From: Rhodoligotrophos defluvii
GTDB taxonomy: Bacteria; Pseudomonadota; Alphaproteobacteria; Rhizobiales; Im1
Direction of reading: 5' to 3'
NCBI RefSeq assembly: GCF_005281615.1
Contig: NZ_SZZM01000005.1
Span: 1-64,000, forward strand
DNA length: 64,000 nucleotides
Position 1 is the first letter of the stretch. The number at the start of each line of letters is the position of its first letter. A model generated the notes under the pieces. The model searched no databases. It saw only the letters and a list, made by a program, of their open reading frames with translations, and was not told the origin of the DNA. This document shows positions 28,430-37,797 of the stretch, piece by piece. Position numbers and translations under genes: made by a program.

Positions 28430-29500
28430 GGGCATGACGGTTGCCGTTCAAAATCAATTACTTAGGTCATCACCGGGCTTGACCCGGTGATCCAGGGGCC
28501 AGCAGGGAAGGCTTGTGCCATGTGGCCCTGGATGCCGGCTCAAGGCCGGCATGACGGGTTTGTTTCAGCCGTTTGCGTATCACCGCGTTTGACGCGGCAA
28601 TCCAGGGGCCAAGCGGAACGCCCTCGCCGTGCGGCCTTGGATGCCTCGGTCAAGCCGGGGCATGACGGTTGCCCTTCAAAATCAATTACTTACGTCATCG
28701 CCGGGCTTGACCCGGTGATCCAGGGGCCAGCAGGGAAGGCTTGTGCCATGTGGCCCTGGATGCCGGCTCAAGGCCGGCATGACGGGTTTGTTTCAGCCGT
28801 TTGCGTATCACCGCGTTTGACGCGGCAATCCAGGGGCCAAGCGGAACGCCCTCGCCGTGCGGCCTTGGATGCCTCGGTCAAGCCGGGGCATGACGGTTGC
28901 CGTTCAAAATCAATTGCTTACGTCATCACCGGGCTTGACCCGGTGATCCAGGGGCCAGCAGGGAAGGCTTGTGCCATGTGGCCCTGGATGCCGGCTCAAG
29001 GCCGGCATGACGGTTGCCGTTCAAAATCAATTACTTACGTCATCACCGGGCTTGACCCGGTGATCCAGGGGCCAGCAGGGAAGGCTTGTGCCATGTGGCC
29101 CTGGATGCCGGCTCAAGGCCGGCATGACGGGTTTGTTTCAGCCGTTTGCGTATCACCGCGTTTGACGCGGCAATCCAGGGGCCAAGCGGAACGCCCTTGC
29201 CGTGTTGCCCTGGATGCCCCGGTCAAGCCGGGGCATGACGGTTGCCGTTCAAAATCAATTACTTAGGTCATCACCGGGCTTGACCCGGTGATCCAGGGGC
29301 CAGCAGGGAAGGCTTGTGCCATGTGGCCCTGGATGCCGGCTCAAGGCCGGCATGACGGGTTTGTTTCAGCCGTTTGCGTATCACCGCGCTTGACGCGGCA
29401 ATCCGGGGGCCAAGCGGAACGCCCTCGCCGTGCGGCCTTGGATGCCCGGCTCGGTGGTCGGGCATGACGATTCGCCGCGGTAATCCAGGGCCAGGCGTCA
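28430..29500. repeat. Mosaic tandem array of palindromic repeats
   Basis: This fills the gap between the second ligase and the ThDP enzyme. Units beginning ATCAATTACTTA(C/G)GTCAT start at 28453, 28681, 28909, 29026 and 29254: spacing 228, 228, 117 and 228 bases. Each 228-bp unit has two halves, A (about 117 bp) and B (about 111 bp), and the 117-bp step is a unit lacking B. Each half holds two hairpins, for example CACCGGG-CTTGA-CCCGGTG at 28471-28489 and ATGCCGGC-TCAAG-GCCGGCAT at 28532-28552. Copies are nearly identical, which implies recent amplification. It resembles REP/BIME-type intergenic elements. Long open frames through it are an artefact of the repeat. Confidence 0.92.
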
Positions 29501-29525
29501 AAGCTTGCGCCAGGCACCGCCGGGG

Positions 29526-31178
29526 TCACCGCCCGCCGCGCAGCGCGCTCAGGGTGGTATAGGCCGAGATCGACTCCAGGCTCGATTTCACATGCACCAC
29601 CACCGGGGTGGTGGCATCCAGCGCCTCGCGCACCTTGGCCGCGATGTCATCGCCCTTATCGATGGTGATCGCCTTGGCGCCGAACGACCGGGCCCAGGCC
29701 GCGAAATCCGGGCTGACGAGCTCGGTGCCGGACACGCGCCGCGGGAATTCCCGCTCCTGATGGGTGCGGATCGTGCCATAGCTGCCATTGTCGGAGATGA
29801 ACAGCTTCGGCGCGCAGCCGATGGCAATCGCCGTTGCCAGCTCCTGGCCGGTCATCAAGGTGCCGCCATCCCCCACCAGCACGATCACCTGCCGTCCCGG
29901 CGCGATCAGGCTGGCCGCCACGCCGGCCGGCACGCCGAACCCCATGGCCCCGGCTATGGCGCCGAGCAGGGTGTTCTTCGGCGTCAGCTTCCAGTGACGG
30001 TGCAGCCAGCTCGAGAAATTACCGCTGTCGGTGATGAGGATCGCATCCTCCGCCGCCTGCCGGCTGAGCGCATGAACCACGGCGCCGAAATCGACCCCGT
30101 CATCCACGTTGCGCGGCGAAAAGGCGGAATAGCCCTCGATGAAGCGCGCGATATCGGCAACCCAAGCTTCCCGCCCGGCAGGTACCGTGGCGGGACAGGC
30201 GGCAAGCGCCTGGAGGAACATCACGGGATCGGCAACGATGCCGAGCTCGGTGCGGAACACCCGCCCGATGACGGCAGGGTCGGGATAAACGTGGATCAGC
30301 GGCTGGCGCGGTTCCGGCGCCTGCGGCAGCTGGTAGTTCAGCGTGCCGACATCACCGAGCCGGGTGCCGATCGCGATGATCAGGTCGGCCCTGGACAGCT
30401 GCTCCTTGAAAGCGGCCGGCACGCCGAAGCCGAGATGGCCGGCAAACAGCCGGGAATTGTTATCGAACGCCTCCTGGTTCTTCCAGGTGGTCGCCACCGG
30501 CACCTGGTGCCGCTCCGCGAGCGCGGCCAGGGCCGCCGTGCCCGCCGGCGTCTTGACGGCACCGCCTACAATCAGCAGCGGCCGCTCCGCCGCGGCCAGC
30601 CGCTTGGCCACGGCCCCCACCTGGTCGAGCGCCGGCGCCGAGCGCGCCAGCGGGAAAGGCGAGGGGAGCGCCGTGTGCACCTCGTCCCCGAGCATGTCCT
30701 CGGGCAGGGCGATCACCACCGGACCGGGCGTGCCATTCGCCGCGAGATGAAAGGCGCGCGCCAGTGCCTCCGGCAGGCGCTCCCCATCCGAGACTTCCCA
30801 TACGCCCTTGGCGATCGGGCCGAAGAACTTGCCGTAGTCGACCTCCTGGAACGCGCCGCGGGTGCGCTCTTCGCGGGAGACCTGGCCGATGAAGCAGATC
30901 ACCGGCACCGCATCCTGCTCCGCCACGTGCAGGGCGATGGAGCCGTTGGTGGCGCCGGGTCCGCGGCTCACCATGAATACGCCCGGCTTGCCCGTGAGCT
31001 TCGCCTCGGCCACGGCCATGAAGCCGGCGCCCGATTCATGCCGGCACGGGATGGTGGCGATCTCGGGCGCGTCCACCAGCGCATCGAGCAGGCTCAGATA
31101 GCTCTCGCCGGGCACGCAGAACACGCGCTCGACACCGTGCTGCCTCAAGGCTTCAACGATCACATCCGCGGCACGCAT
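29526..31178 (-). CDS. Thiamine diphosphate-dependent enzyme, acetolactate synthase-like
   Basis: A 550-residue three-domain ThDP enzyme (N-terminal pyrimidine-binding domain, central domain, C-terminal pyrophosphate domain). The catalytic Glu is in IPCRHESGAGFMA (about residue 48). The ThDP/Mg motif runs from GDGGTLMTG to ISDNGSYG (about residues 430-460). It resembles uncharacterised acetolactate synthase large-subunit paralogues. No small regulatory subunit gene is adjacent, so housekeeping branched-chain synthesis is unlikely. The substrate is not determined. Its 3' end lies next to the repeat array; alanine dehydrogenase lies upstream on the same strand after a 161-base gap, and both make or use pyruvate. 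Confidence 0.78.
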   Translation of the reverse strand: MRAADVIVEALRQHGVERVFCVPGESYLSLLDALVDAPEIATIPCRHESGAGFMAVAEAKLTGKPGVFMVSRGPGATNGSIALHVAEQDAVPVICFIGQVSREERTRGAFQEVDYGKFFGPIAKGVWEVSDGERLPEALARAFHLAANGTPGPVVIALPEDMLGDEVHTALPSPFPLARSAPALDQVGAVAKRLAAAERPLLIVGGAVKTPAGTAALAALAERHQVPVATTWKNQEAFDNNSRLFAGHLGFGVPAAFKEQLSRADLIIAIGTRLGDVGTLNYQLPQAPEPRQPLIHVYPDPAVIGRVFRTELGIVADPVMFLQALAACPATVPAGREAWVADIARFIEGYSAFSPRNVDDGVDFGAVVHALSRQAAEDAILITDSGNFSSWLHRHWKLTPKNTLLGAIAGAMGFGVPAGVAASLIAPGRQVIVLVGDGGTLMTGQELATAIAIGCAPKLFISDNGSYGTIRTHQEREFPRRVSGTELVSPDFAAWARSFGAKAITIDKGDDIAAKVREALDATTPVVVHVKSSLESISAYTTLSALRGGR

Positions 31179-31339
31179 GGGGAGATCTCATGAAAGGTGG
31201 GGCCCGCCGGACAGCAGGTCTCAGGTGAACATCGAAAGCGTACTTTCAAACGGCAGCCTGGGTAGGATGACCGGCTTTACGGCCGATGTCGAGGGCTGCC
31301 GCGCGGGCCGCGCCCACCGGCGCAGCCCGCTTCAGCGCG

Positions 31340-32458
31340 TCACGCCGCCATGGCGAGCAGCGGCTCCACATAGTCGTAGTTCAGCGCATCCGCCACCGGC
31401 TTGCAGGTCACATGGCCGTGATAGACATTGAGCCCATCGCGCAGATGCGGATCATCTTCGAGAGCACGCCGCACGCCTTTGTCGGCCAGGGCGACGACGA
31501 AGGGCAACGTGGCGTTGGTCAGCGCGAAGGTGGACGTGCGCGCCACGCCACCGGGCATATTGGCCACGCAATAATGCACGACGCCATCCACCTGATAGGT
31601 GGGATCCGCGTGGGTGGTGGGATGCGAGGTCTCGGCGCAGCCGCCCTGGTCGATGGCGACGTCCACGATCACCGAGCCCTTCTTCATCTGCTCGACCAGC
31701 TCGCGGCTGATGAGCTTCGGCGCGGCGGCGCCCGGCACCAGCACGGCGCCGATCACCAGATCCGCCGCCGTCACCTCGTCCTCGATGCTGCCGCGGCTCG
31801 AATAGAGCGTCTTGACCCGCGCGCCGAAGCGGTTGTCGATGGCCTGCATGGTCTCCGGGCTCTTTTCCAGAATCACCACGTCGGCTCCGGCGCCCGCAGC
31901 CATCACTGCTGCGTGCTGCCCCACCATGCCGCCGCCGATGATCACCACCCGCGCCGGCGCCACGCCCGGCACGCCGCCGAGCAGAAGCCCCATGCCGCCC
32001 TGCCGCTTCTCCAGGCAATGGGCGCCCGCCTGAATGGACATGCGGCCCGCCACCTGCGACATGGGCGCAAGCAGAGGCAGCCCGCCGCGCGCGCCGGTCA
32101 CAGTCTCATACGCGATGCAGACGGCGCCGCTGGCGACGAGATCGCGCGCCTGATCGGCATCCGGCGCGAGATGCAGATAGGTGAACAGCACCTGGTCCGG
32201 CCGCAGCATCTTCCGTTCCGCGGCCTGCGGCTCCTTCACCTTCACGATCATGTCGGCGCGCGCGAAGATCTCCTCGGGCCCCTCCACGATCTCCGCGCCC
32301 GCCCCCCGGTAGTGGTCGTCGCTGAGGCCAACCCCTTCGCCCGCACGCGACTGAACCACAATCTCATGGCCGTGATGACGGAGCTCGCGCACCCCCGTCG
32401 GCGTCAAGCCCACGCGGTATTCCTGCGGCTTGACCTCTTTCGGCACCCCAATCAACAT
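31340..32458 (-). CDS. ald: Alanine dehydrogenase
   Basis: A 372-residue NAD-dependent enzyme interconverting L-alanine and pyruvate plus ammonia. The N-terminus MLIGVPKEVKPQEYRVGLTP is the family signature; the Rossmann motif VVIIGGGMVGQHAAVMAAG is near residue 170, and the catalytic His is in FTYLHLAPD (about residue 96). The ATG at 32458 has GGAG eight bases upstream; longer in-frame starts exist but lack family similarity. It could regenerate pyruvate from alanine produced by the putrescine-pyruvate transaminase at 17 kb. It is divergent from bmt with a 132-base shared upstream region. Confidence 0.95.
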   Translation of the reverse strand: MLIGVPKEVKPQEYRVGLTPTGVRELRHHGHEIVVQSRAGEGVGLSDDHYRGAGAEIVEGPEEIFARADMIVKVKEPQAAERKMLRPDQVLFTYLHLAPDADQARDLVASGAVCIAYETVTGARGGLPLLAPMSQVAGRMSIQAGAHCLEKRQGGMGLLLGGVPGVAPARVVIIGGGMVGQHAAVMAAGAGADVVILEKSPETMQAIDNRFGARVKTLYSSRGSIEDEVTAADLVIGAVLVPGAAAPKLISRELVEQMKKGSVIVDVAIDQGGCAETSHPTTHADPTYQVDGVVHYCVANMPGGVARTSTFALTNATLPFVVALADKGVRRALEDDPHLRDGLNVYHGHVTCKPVADALNYDYVEPLLAMAA

Positions 32459-32590
32459 GTTCGTGTCTCCAGCAAACGCGATTGCATGCCGCTTCCTTCT
32501 ACGCTCAAATCGAGCGCCGAGCCAGCGCGGCGTCATCCCTTGGCCGGCCGCCGGCGCGCCCTGCGCCTGCCGAAACGAAAGTGACAAGCC

Positions 32591-33622
32591 ATGTCGATAT
32601 TCCTCGATGTTCTCAGGTCGCGGCCATGGCTGCTGGCCGATGGAGCGACGGGCACCAACTATTTTGAGATGGGGCTGCAGTCCGGCGATGCGCCGGAATT
32701 CTGGTGTTTTGCGCACCCCGAGCGGGTTCGCCAGCTGCACCGGCAGTTTTTCGAGGCTGGCGCGGATATCGTGCTCACCAACAGCTTCGGCGCCAACCGC
32801 TACCGGCTCAAGCTACACGATGCCGAACACCGGGTGCGTGAGTTGAACCGGGAGGCGGCGAGGCTGGCCCGCGCCGAGGCGGACCGGGCTGCGGCCGCAA
32901 CGGGCAGGACGGCGCTGGTGGCGGGTTCCATGGGACCCACGGGCGAGATCTATGCGCCGGTCGGGCCGCTGGCGGTGGCCGATGGCGCCGAGGCCTTTGC
33001 CGAGCAGGCCAAAGCCCTGGCCGAGGGCGGCGCCGACGTGCTGTGGATCGAGACGATTTCTTCGGAAGAGGAACTCAGGGCGGCCGTCATGGGCGCCTCG
33101 AGTGCCGGCCTGCCCATCGTTGCCACCATGAGCTTCGACACCAACGGCCGCACCATGATGGGCATCACCCCCGGTGATTTCGCGCGCATGGCCATGGGCC
33201 TGACCACGCGTCCCGTGGCTATCGGCGCCAATTGCGGCACCGGCGCGGCCGAGCTGGTCGCCAGCGTTCTCGGGATCACCGCCGCCTGTCCCGAGGCGGT
33301 GGTGGTGGCCAAGGGTAATTGCGGCATCCCCGAATTCGTTGGCGGCCACATCCATTACAGCGGCACGCCCGAGATCATGGCCGACTATGCCCGGCTGGCG
33401 CGCGATGCCGGCGCCCGCATCATCGGCGGCTGCTGCGGCACGAAGCCCGCCCATCTCGCCGCCATGCGCCAAGCATTAGAGGCGCATGAGCAAGGCGCAC
33501 GGCCCAGTGTGGACGAGGTGAGCTTACGCCTGGGCCAGGTCTCGGCGCTGGCCCAGGGCCAGGCACCCGCCCGCGCCGAACGCGGGCAGCGGGGCGAACG
33601 CCGCCGCAGGCGCGCCCATTGA
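32591..33622 (+). CDS. bmt: Betaine-homocysteine S-methyltransferase
   Basis: A 343-residue Zn-dependent methyltransferase of the BHMT/MetH N-terminal family, which moves a methyl group from glycine betaine or a related donor to homocysteine. The three zinc cysteines are Cys215 (GANCGTG) and Cys281-Cys282 (GGCCGT), at family spacing. The N-terminal LLADGATGTNYFEMGL is characteristic. The last 30 residues are Arg/Ala/Gln-rich and probably disordered. It opens a region of corrinoid methyl-transfer genes. The corrinoid protein at 34.3 kb is on the same strand, but an orphan gene on the other strand separates them. Confidence 0.88.
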   Translation: MSIFLDVLRSRPWLLADGATGTNYFEMGLQSGDAPEFWCFAHPERVRQLHRQFFEAGADIVLTNSFGANRYRLKLHDAEHRVRELNREAARLARAEADRAAAATGRTALVAGSMGPTGEIYAPVGPLAVADGAEAFAEQAKALAEGGADVLWIETISSEEELRAAVMGASSAGLPIVATMSFDTNGRTMMGITPGDFARMAMGLTTRPVAIGANCGTGAAELVASVLGITAACPEAVVVAKGNCGIPEFVGGHIHYSGTPEIMADYARLARDAGARIIGGCCGTKPAHLAAMRQALEAHEQGARPSVDEVSLRLGQVSALAQGQAPARAERGQRGERRRRRAH

Positions 33623-33643
33623 TGCGGGCAGGATCCGTCCCGA

Positions 33644-34066
33644 TCAGCTGATCTGGTCGTGCACGGGGGGCAAGTGGAACCACGCCGAAAGCGGATTGTG
33701 CGGGTCCTGGAAGATCTCCTGCTCCACGAGACTCACGACAACCGACCCATCCGCCTGCTGGGCAATGGTGGCGGCGGACTTGTGGCCGAATCCGTTTTCA
33801 TCGAGCACGGTCGGCTGGTGCGGCAGGGCCAGGGTCTCGCCCCTTGCCGAGATGATGTAGTCCTTGTCCGTGATCCGCACGGTCACATCCGCCAGCTGGG
33901 CCCCGCCGATGGTGACGTGCCCTACGACCGTCGAGACCGCCTCCTTATAATCGGTTGACCTCAGCTCCCGCGTCAGCCGACCATTGGTGTCGAAAAACGT
34001 CGTGGTCTCAGGCGCCTCGTGCGTCTGGTCCACGTCAAATGTCACGGGCGCAACAAATCGAGCCAT
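33644..34066 (-). CDS. Orphan small protein, paralogue family member 1
   Basis: A 140-residue acidic protein that I do not recognise. It has no signal peptide or membrane helix. The pattern of short hydrophobic strands suggests an all-beta fold. From residue 49 on (VTIGGAQLADVTVRI, then ALPHQPTVLDENG, QQADGSVVVSLVEQE, DPHNPLSAW) it lines up by eye with the proteins at 35.0 and 36.6 kb, so the three look like diverged copies of one family. It is convergent with bmt (21 bases apart) and divergent from the corrinoid-protein gene. GAGG precedes the ATG by ten bases. Confidence 0.6.
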   Translation of the reverse strand: MARFVAPVTFDVDQTHEAPETTTFFDTNGRLTRELRSTDYKEAVSTVVGHVTIGGAQLADVTVRITDKDYIISARGETLALPHQPTVLDENGFGHKSAATIAQQADGSVVVSLVEQEIFQDPHNPLSAWFHLPPVHDQIS

Positions 34067-34102
34067 TGCAAGTTTGCCTCAATAATACGCAAGGATACAT
34101 TC

Positions 34103-34130
34103 CATATAAGGTAGTCGAGGGGAGATTCAA
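34103..34130 (-). promoter_or_regulatory. Possible sigma-70-like promoter for orphan gene 1
   Basis: On the minus strand, TTGAAT (34130-34125) and TATATG (34108-34103) are separated by 16 bases in an unusually AT-rich stretch, about 40 bases upstream of the ATG at 34066. The spacing and sequence are only approximate. Confidence 0.3.
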
Positions 34131-34297
34131 CTAGAAGGAGAAATCGGGCGCGACGGCACGGCAGGTCGATTTCAGGCTGGTTCACGTCGCAACGCGCGGT
34201 GCAGGGATGGCCCGGCGTGCGATAGCTGGATTTGAGCGATGCAGGACGCTGCGGTTTGCGCAGCCTGCCGGACGCGGCACCGGATTGGAGCCTTGGG

Positions 34298-34999
<702 letters not shown>

Positions 35000-35006
35000 G
35001 GCCGCC

Positions 35007-35372
35007 TCACGCGTCGACCAGGGTGTCGAGATCGCGATCCTGGTCCGGGCCGAGCCCGTGCCGGGTGTGGCGATTGCGGTAGAGATGCACCACCACATTG
35101 CTGCCGGACTGCTCCGCCAGGAATGAATAGTTGCGTGCATCCAGCAGATGCGGCACGTAGGCGGTGCGCCGGCCCACGCGGAGCCTGAAACAATCCTCCA
35201 GATTGGCGACCGACACAGCCGAGAGCTTCACATTCTTGATCGTGACGCGCTTGATTTCAAGTTTGCCGCGCGTTTCCCCATAGACGGAATGTTGTGCCGG
35301 CTGCCCCCGTCCGCCGAGCGTCGGGGCCAGAATATCGATGATGATGGGCAGAGTCGTATCGTCTTCTCGCAA
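35007..35372 (-). CDS. Orphan small protein, paralogue family member 2
   Basis: A 121-residue protein of unknown function. I chose a TTG start at 35372 with GAGGG six bases upstream. In-frame ATG codons at 35444 and 35513 would add Arg-rich segments with no match in the sister proteins. Residues from VTIKNVKLSAVSV through FRLRVGRRTAYVPH to SGSNVVVHLY align with members 1 and 3. It has no signal peptide or helix long enough for a membrane span. It is convergent with the corrinoid gene (7 bases apart) and divergent from the DUF1638 gene. Confidence 0.5.
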   Translation of the reverse strand: MREDDTTLPIIIDILAPTLGGRGQPAQHSVYGETRGKLEIKRVTIKNVKLSAVSVANLEDCFRLRVGRRTAYVPHLLDARNYSFLAEQSGSNVVVHLYRNRHTRHGLGPDQDRDLDTLVDA

Positions 35373-35617
35373 AGCGCAACCCTCGTCCCAATGTCGGCTA
35401 TGGTCTCGGCGCCTACCAAACAGCGTCAGAAACGACCACCGCATTCGTTGAGCTCCATTCGCCACTGACGAATGACCATAGGAATTCACCCATAACGAGC
35501 AGTGAATTGCCATGCTCGCAAAGGGGGAATTCCTGGTGCATACTTAATTGGCGGTTTTGTCCGGGATCTCGTCGCAGGGGGCATGCCGTCGCCCGTGGCG
35601 CCCCCTATATTGCGGAT

Positions 35618-36247
35618 ATGTCTATTGAACCGGATGCGCCCTATGAGTTCAGACGCGGGCAGGGCAGCGTGCTCCTGATCGCCTGCGGTGCGCTCGCGCG
35701 CGAGATCGTCGCTCTGATCGAGGCCAACCGGTGGACGCATTTTGACCTGGCTTGTCTGCCGGCCAAGCTGCACAACCGTCCCGAGCGCATCCCGCAGGCG
35801 GTACGGGACAAGATCCGGGAGGGGCGGGCGAAATACCGGAAGATCTTCGTCCTTTATGGGGATTGCGGCACCGGTGGCGAGCTCGACAGGGTCTTGGCGG
35901 AGGAAGGCGTGGAGCGGATCGAGGGCCCGCACTGCTATGCGTTCTTCACCGGCAATGCCCTGTTTGCAACGCGGACAGAGGATGACGTGACCAGCTTCTA
36001 CCTCACCGATTATCTGGCGCGCCATTTCGACAAGCTGATCTGGGAGGGGCTCGGCATCGACCGCCACCCCGAGCTCTTGCCGCTCTATTTCGGAAATTAC
36101 GAGCGGCTCGTCTATCTCGCCCAGACGGAGGATGCCGGTCTCGCCCAGCGCGCCGAGCAAGCTGCCGCGCGGCTAGGCCTTGCCTATGAGCACCGGTTCA
36201 CGGGTTTTGGGGATCTGGCGCCTTACCTTTTCGCGCGGGCGACTTGA
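35618..36247 (+). CDS. DUF1638 family protein
   Basis: A 209-residue cytosolic protein with the family pattern: VLLIACGALAREI near the N-terminus, then LHNRPERIP, FVLYGDCGTGG, EGPHCYAFFTG. The biochemical role of DUF1638 is not established, but these genes recur beside MttB-type methyltransferases, corrinoid proteins and corrinoid activators, as here. The conserved Cys, His and Asp residues suggest a metal or cofactor site. The ATG at 35618 is chosen because upstream in-frame sequence is not protein-like; its ribosome binding site is weak. Its 3' end overlaps a small opposite-strand gene by 50 bases. Confidence 0.85.
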   Translation: MSIEPDAPYEFRRGQGSVLLIACGALAREIVALIEANRWTHFDLACLPAKLHNRPERIPQAVRDKIREGRAKYRKIFVLYGDCGTGGELDRVLAEEGVERIEGPHCYAFFTGNALFATRTEDDVTSFYLTDYLARHFDKLIWEGLGIDRHPELLPLYFGNYERLVYLAQTEDAGLAQRAEQAAARLGLAYEHRFTGFGDLAPYLFARAT

Positions 36248-36548
36248 CCTGGGGCTTCGTCTGCACCGGTTGCGGCGACGGCTGCGACAGGACGCCGATC
36301 GGAAAGCAGTCGGTGCGCCGATAGCTTTTGGGCAGGCGCGCGACCTCTTCGGGATCCACCTTGCCCGCAAGGGCTGCGGAGGCAAAACGGGAAATCTCCG
36401 CCATGTAATCGGTGGAGTCAGCCTGGGCATCGTCAGTCTTCGCCTCGGCGTCCCTGCTTTGCGCGGTCGGCGCCGGTTTTGACGCCGCATCCTCGTCAGG
36501 CCGGCCCTGAACCGAACCCTTCGGTATGTAGGTCAGAAGAAGAACCAT
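36198..36548 (-). CDS. Hypothetical protein with N-terminal hydrophobic segment
   Basis: A 116-residue product beginning MVLLLTYIPKG, followed by a polar linker rich in Ala, Asp and Lys, a short helical block (MAEISRFASAALAGKVDPEEVA) and a Pro/Lys-rich tail. The frame is open for eight codons upstream and those encode a hydrophobic run (ISIWIGLS). A full membrane helix would therefore need a non-standard start or read-in. As annotated, the helix is short. It overlaps the DUF1638 gene by 50 bases at the 3' ends. I do not recognise a family and rate it as a possible gene. Confidence 0.4.
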   Translation of the reverse strand: MVLLLTYIPKGSVQGRPDEDAASKPAPTAQSRDAEAKTDDAQADSTDYMAEISRFASAALAGKVDPEEVARLPKSYRRTDCFPIGVLSQPSPQPVQTKPQVKSPARKGKAPDPQNP

Positions 36549-36592
36549 GGACAGCCCAATCCAAATCGATATTCATCCGCACGAGCCAAGGA

Positions 36593-36997
36593 TCATGCCG
36601 GCAAAAGAGTTAACGGGTTATGGTGCGAGGCATGTTCCTCATAGAAACGGATGTCGACGGTTCCGTTCCGAAGTTGCGTGATTTCATAGATGTGGTCGGT
36701 CGCATCCAGGTCTTTATAGGGAATTTCTAGAGTGCCGTGCGTGCCGATTGTGATTTTGAACATCTCGGGCCCAGCCTCGACATGAATGTTCTGGCGCGGC
36801 TCGTTCTCGATCCTGAGGTGCTGGGTCTCGATCCGTCTGCGGGTCCGGGTAACCAAATGATTACCGTCTCTACAGGTAATATTGTAGAGGATATGCTTGC
36901 TGTGAGCGCCGAGGAAGGCAATGCGCACGGTCTCGTCGTCTGGTACTGGCGGCATTACGTGGCAAAGATCGACCAGTGGCTCGAAAGTCCTCATCAT
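36593..36997 (-). CDS. Orphan small protein, paralogue family member 3
   Basis: A 134-residue protein without recognised domains, signal peptide or membrane span. The C-terminal half (LRIENEPRQNIHV, FKITIGTHGTLEIPY, LDATDHIYEITQLRNG, VDIRFYEEH) aligns with members 1 and 2, and its HHNPL end recalls the PHNPL of member 1. The double ATG at 36997/36994 has GGAG eight bases upstream. It follows the Fe-S protein gene on the same strand after 118 bases of AT-rich DNA that probably hold its own promoter. Confidence 0.6.
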   Translation of the reverse strand: MMRTFEPLVDLCHVMPPVPDDETVRIAFLGAHSKHILYNITCRDGNHLVTRTRRRIETQHLRIENEPRQNIHVEAGPEMFKITIGTHGTLEIPYKDLDATDHIYEITQLRNGTVDIRFYEEHASHHNPLTLLPA

Positions 36998-37115
36998 AAC
37001 GCCTACTCCAAATTGACTTGAAGTCCTTCCAAATCACGCCATTAGACAGAGACTTGATGAAAAAACCGCATCCGGGGGTTTAAAGTCGGCATCCGCGCGG
37101 GAGGCCGGCCGGACA

Positions 37116-37793
37116 TCACCGTGGCTGCGCACGCGCCTTGAGGAAATGCTCCATATGGAAGCGCGCCTGCGCCGGCCGATAGGTGAACGCCCGACCCACC
37201 GGGCAGGCGCGGCGCGCAAGGCAGCCGCTGAAGCAATTCTCGCCACCAGGGGTCTGCAGATGCGCGATGCACGCATCGACCCGATACGCATGGCCGGTGA
37301 AGGCACCGACGGGGCAGGCGCTGAGACAGGGGCGGTCGGCGCAGCTGTCGCACGGGTTGACCTGCGCCCCTTGCGGCGGCAGCGCCAGTGGCTCGGAGAA
37401 CAGCAAGGCCGCGCGATAGGCATGCCACAGGCCATAGACGGGGTGGATGGTGAGCCCGAGCGGTGAGGAGAAGCCGACGCCTGCCGCCTGTGCCCAGCGC
37501 TGGAACGGCAGGTAGGGGCGATCGAAGGGGAATACCGCCCCGGTGCCACGCCCAAGCGTGCCGACGAGCGCTGCCACCGCTTCCCGGGTCCACGCGTCCA
37601 TGGGATCATCCCCGCCGCGTTGTTCCGCGGTGAAGCGCTGCCAGAACCGGGCGCCGGCGTTCCCGATCAGCACCACCGTACGAGCCGGAAGTCCGGGCGC
37701 GAGATCGGGCACGGCGTGCTCCTGACCGGGCGAGAACCAGCCCAGCGGCGTGAACCCCGCGGCTGCTATGACCTCCAGCACGTCCCGGCTCAT
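37116..37793 (-). CDS. 4Fe-4S ferredoxin-domain protein, epoxyqueuosine reductase-like C-terminus
   Basis: A 225-residue protein with two 4Fe-4S binding clusters of cysteines: CDSCADRPCLSACP and CFSGCLARRACP, near residues 145-205. The pattern resembles the ferredoxin part of QueG-like proteins, but the cobalamin-binding QueG domain is absent and the protein is much shorter. In this neighbourhood it could deliver electrons to the corrinoid activator at 40-42 kb; that is inference. I use the ATG at 37793, five bases downstream of the DMT permease stop. An in-frame start at 37820 would overlap that gene. Confidence 0.75.
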   Translation of the reverse strand: MSRDVLEVIAAAGFTPLGWFSPGQEHAVPDLAPGLPARTVVLIGNAGARFWQRFTAEQRGGDDPMDAWTREAVAALVGTLGRGTGAVFPFDRPYLPFQRWAQAAGVGFSSPLGLTIHPVYGLWHAYRAALLFSEPLALPPQGAQVNPCDSCADRPCLSACPVGAFTGHAYRVDACIAHLQTPGGENCFSGCLARRACPVGRAFTYRPAQARFHMEHFLKARAQPR

Positions 37794-37797
37794 CGGC

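Noticed and set aside
28487-29266. Long open frame of 259 codons through the repeat array
   Set aside because: Its translation simply repeats the palindromic units (GLDPVIQ and KPGHD motifs recur); such frames are well-known artefacts of this repeat type.
28430-29500. CRISPR array
   Set aside because: Repeats are 117-228 bp with internal hairpins and no unique 30-40 bp spacers, and no cas genes are nearby.
32459-32590. Cobalamin or SAM riboswitch ahead of bmt
   Set aside because: The 132-base region shows no B12-box or SAM-aptamer sequence that I can recognise.
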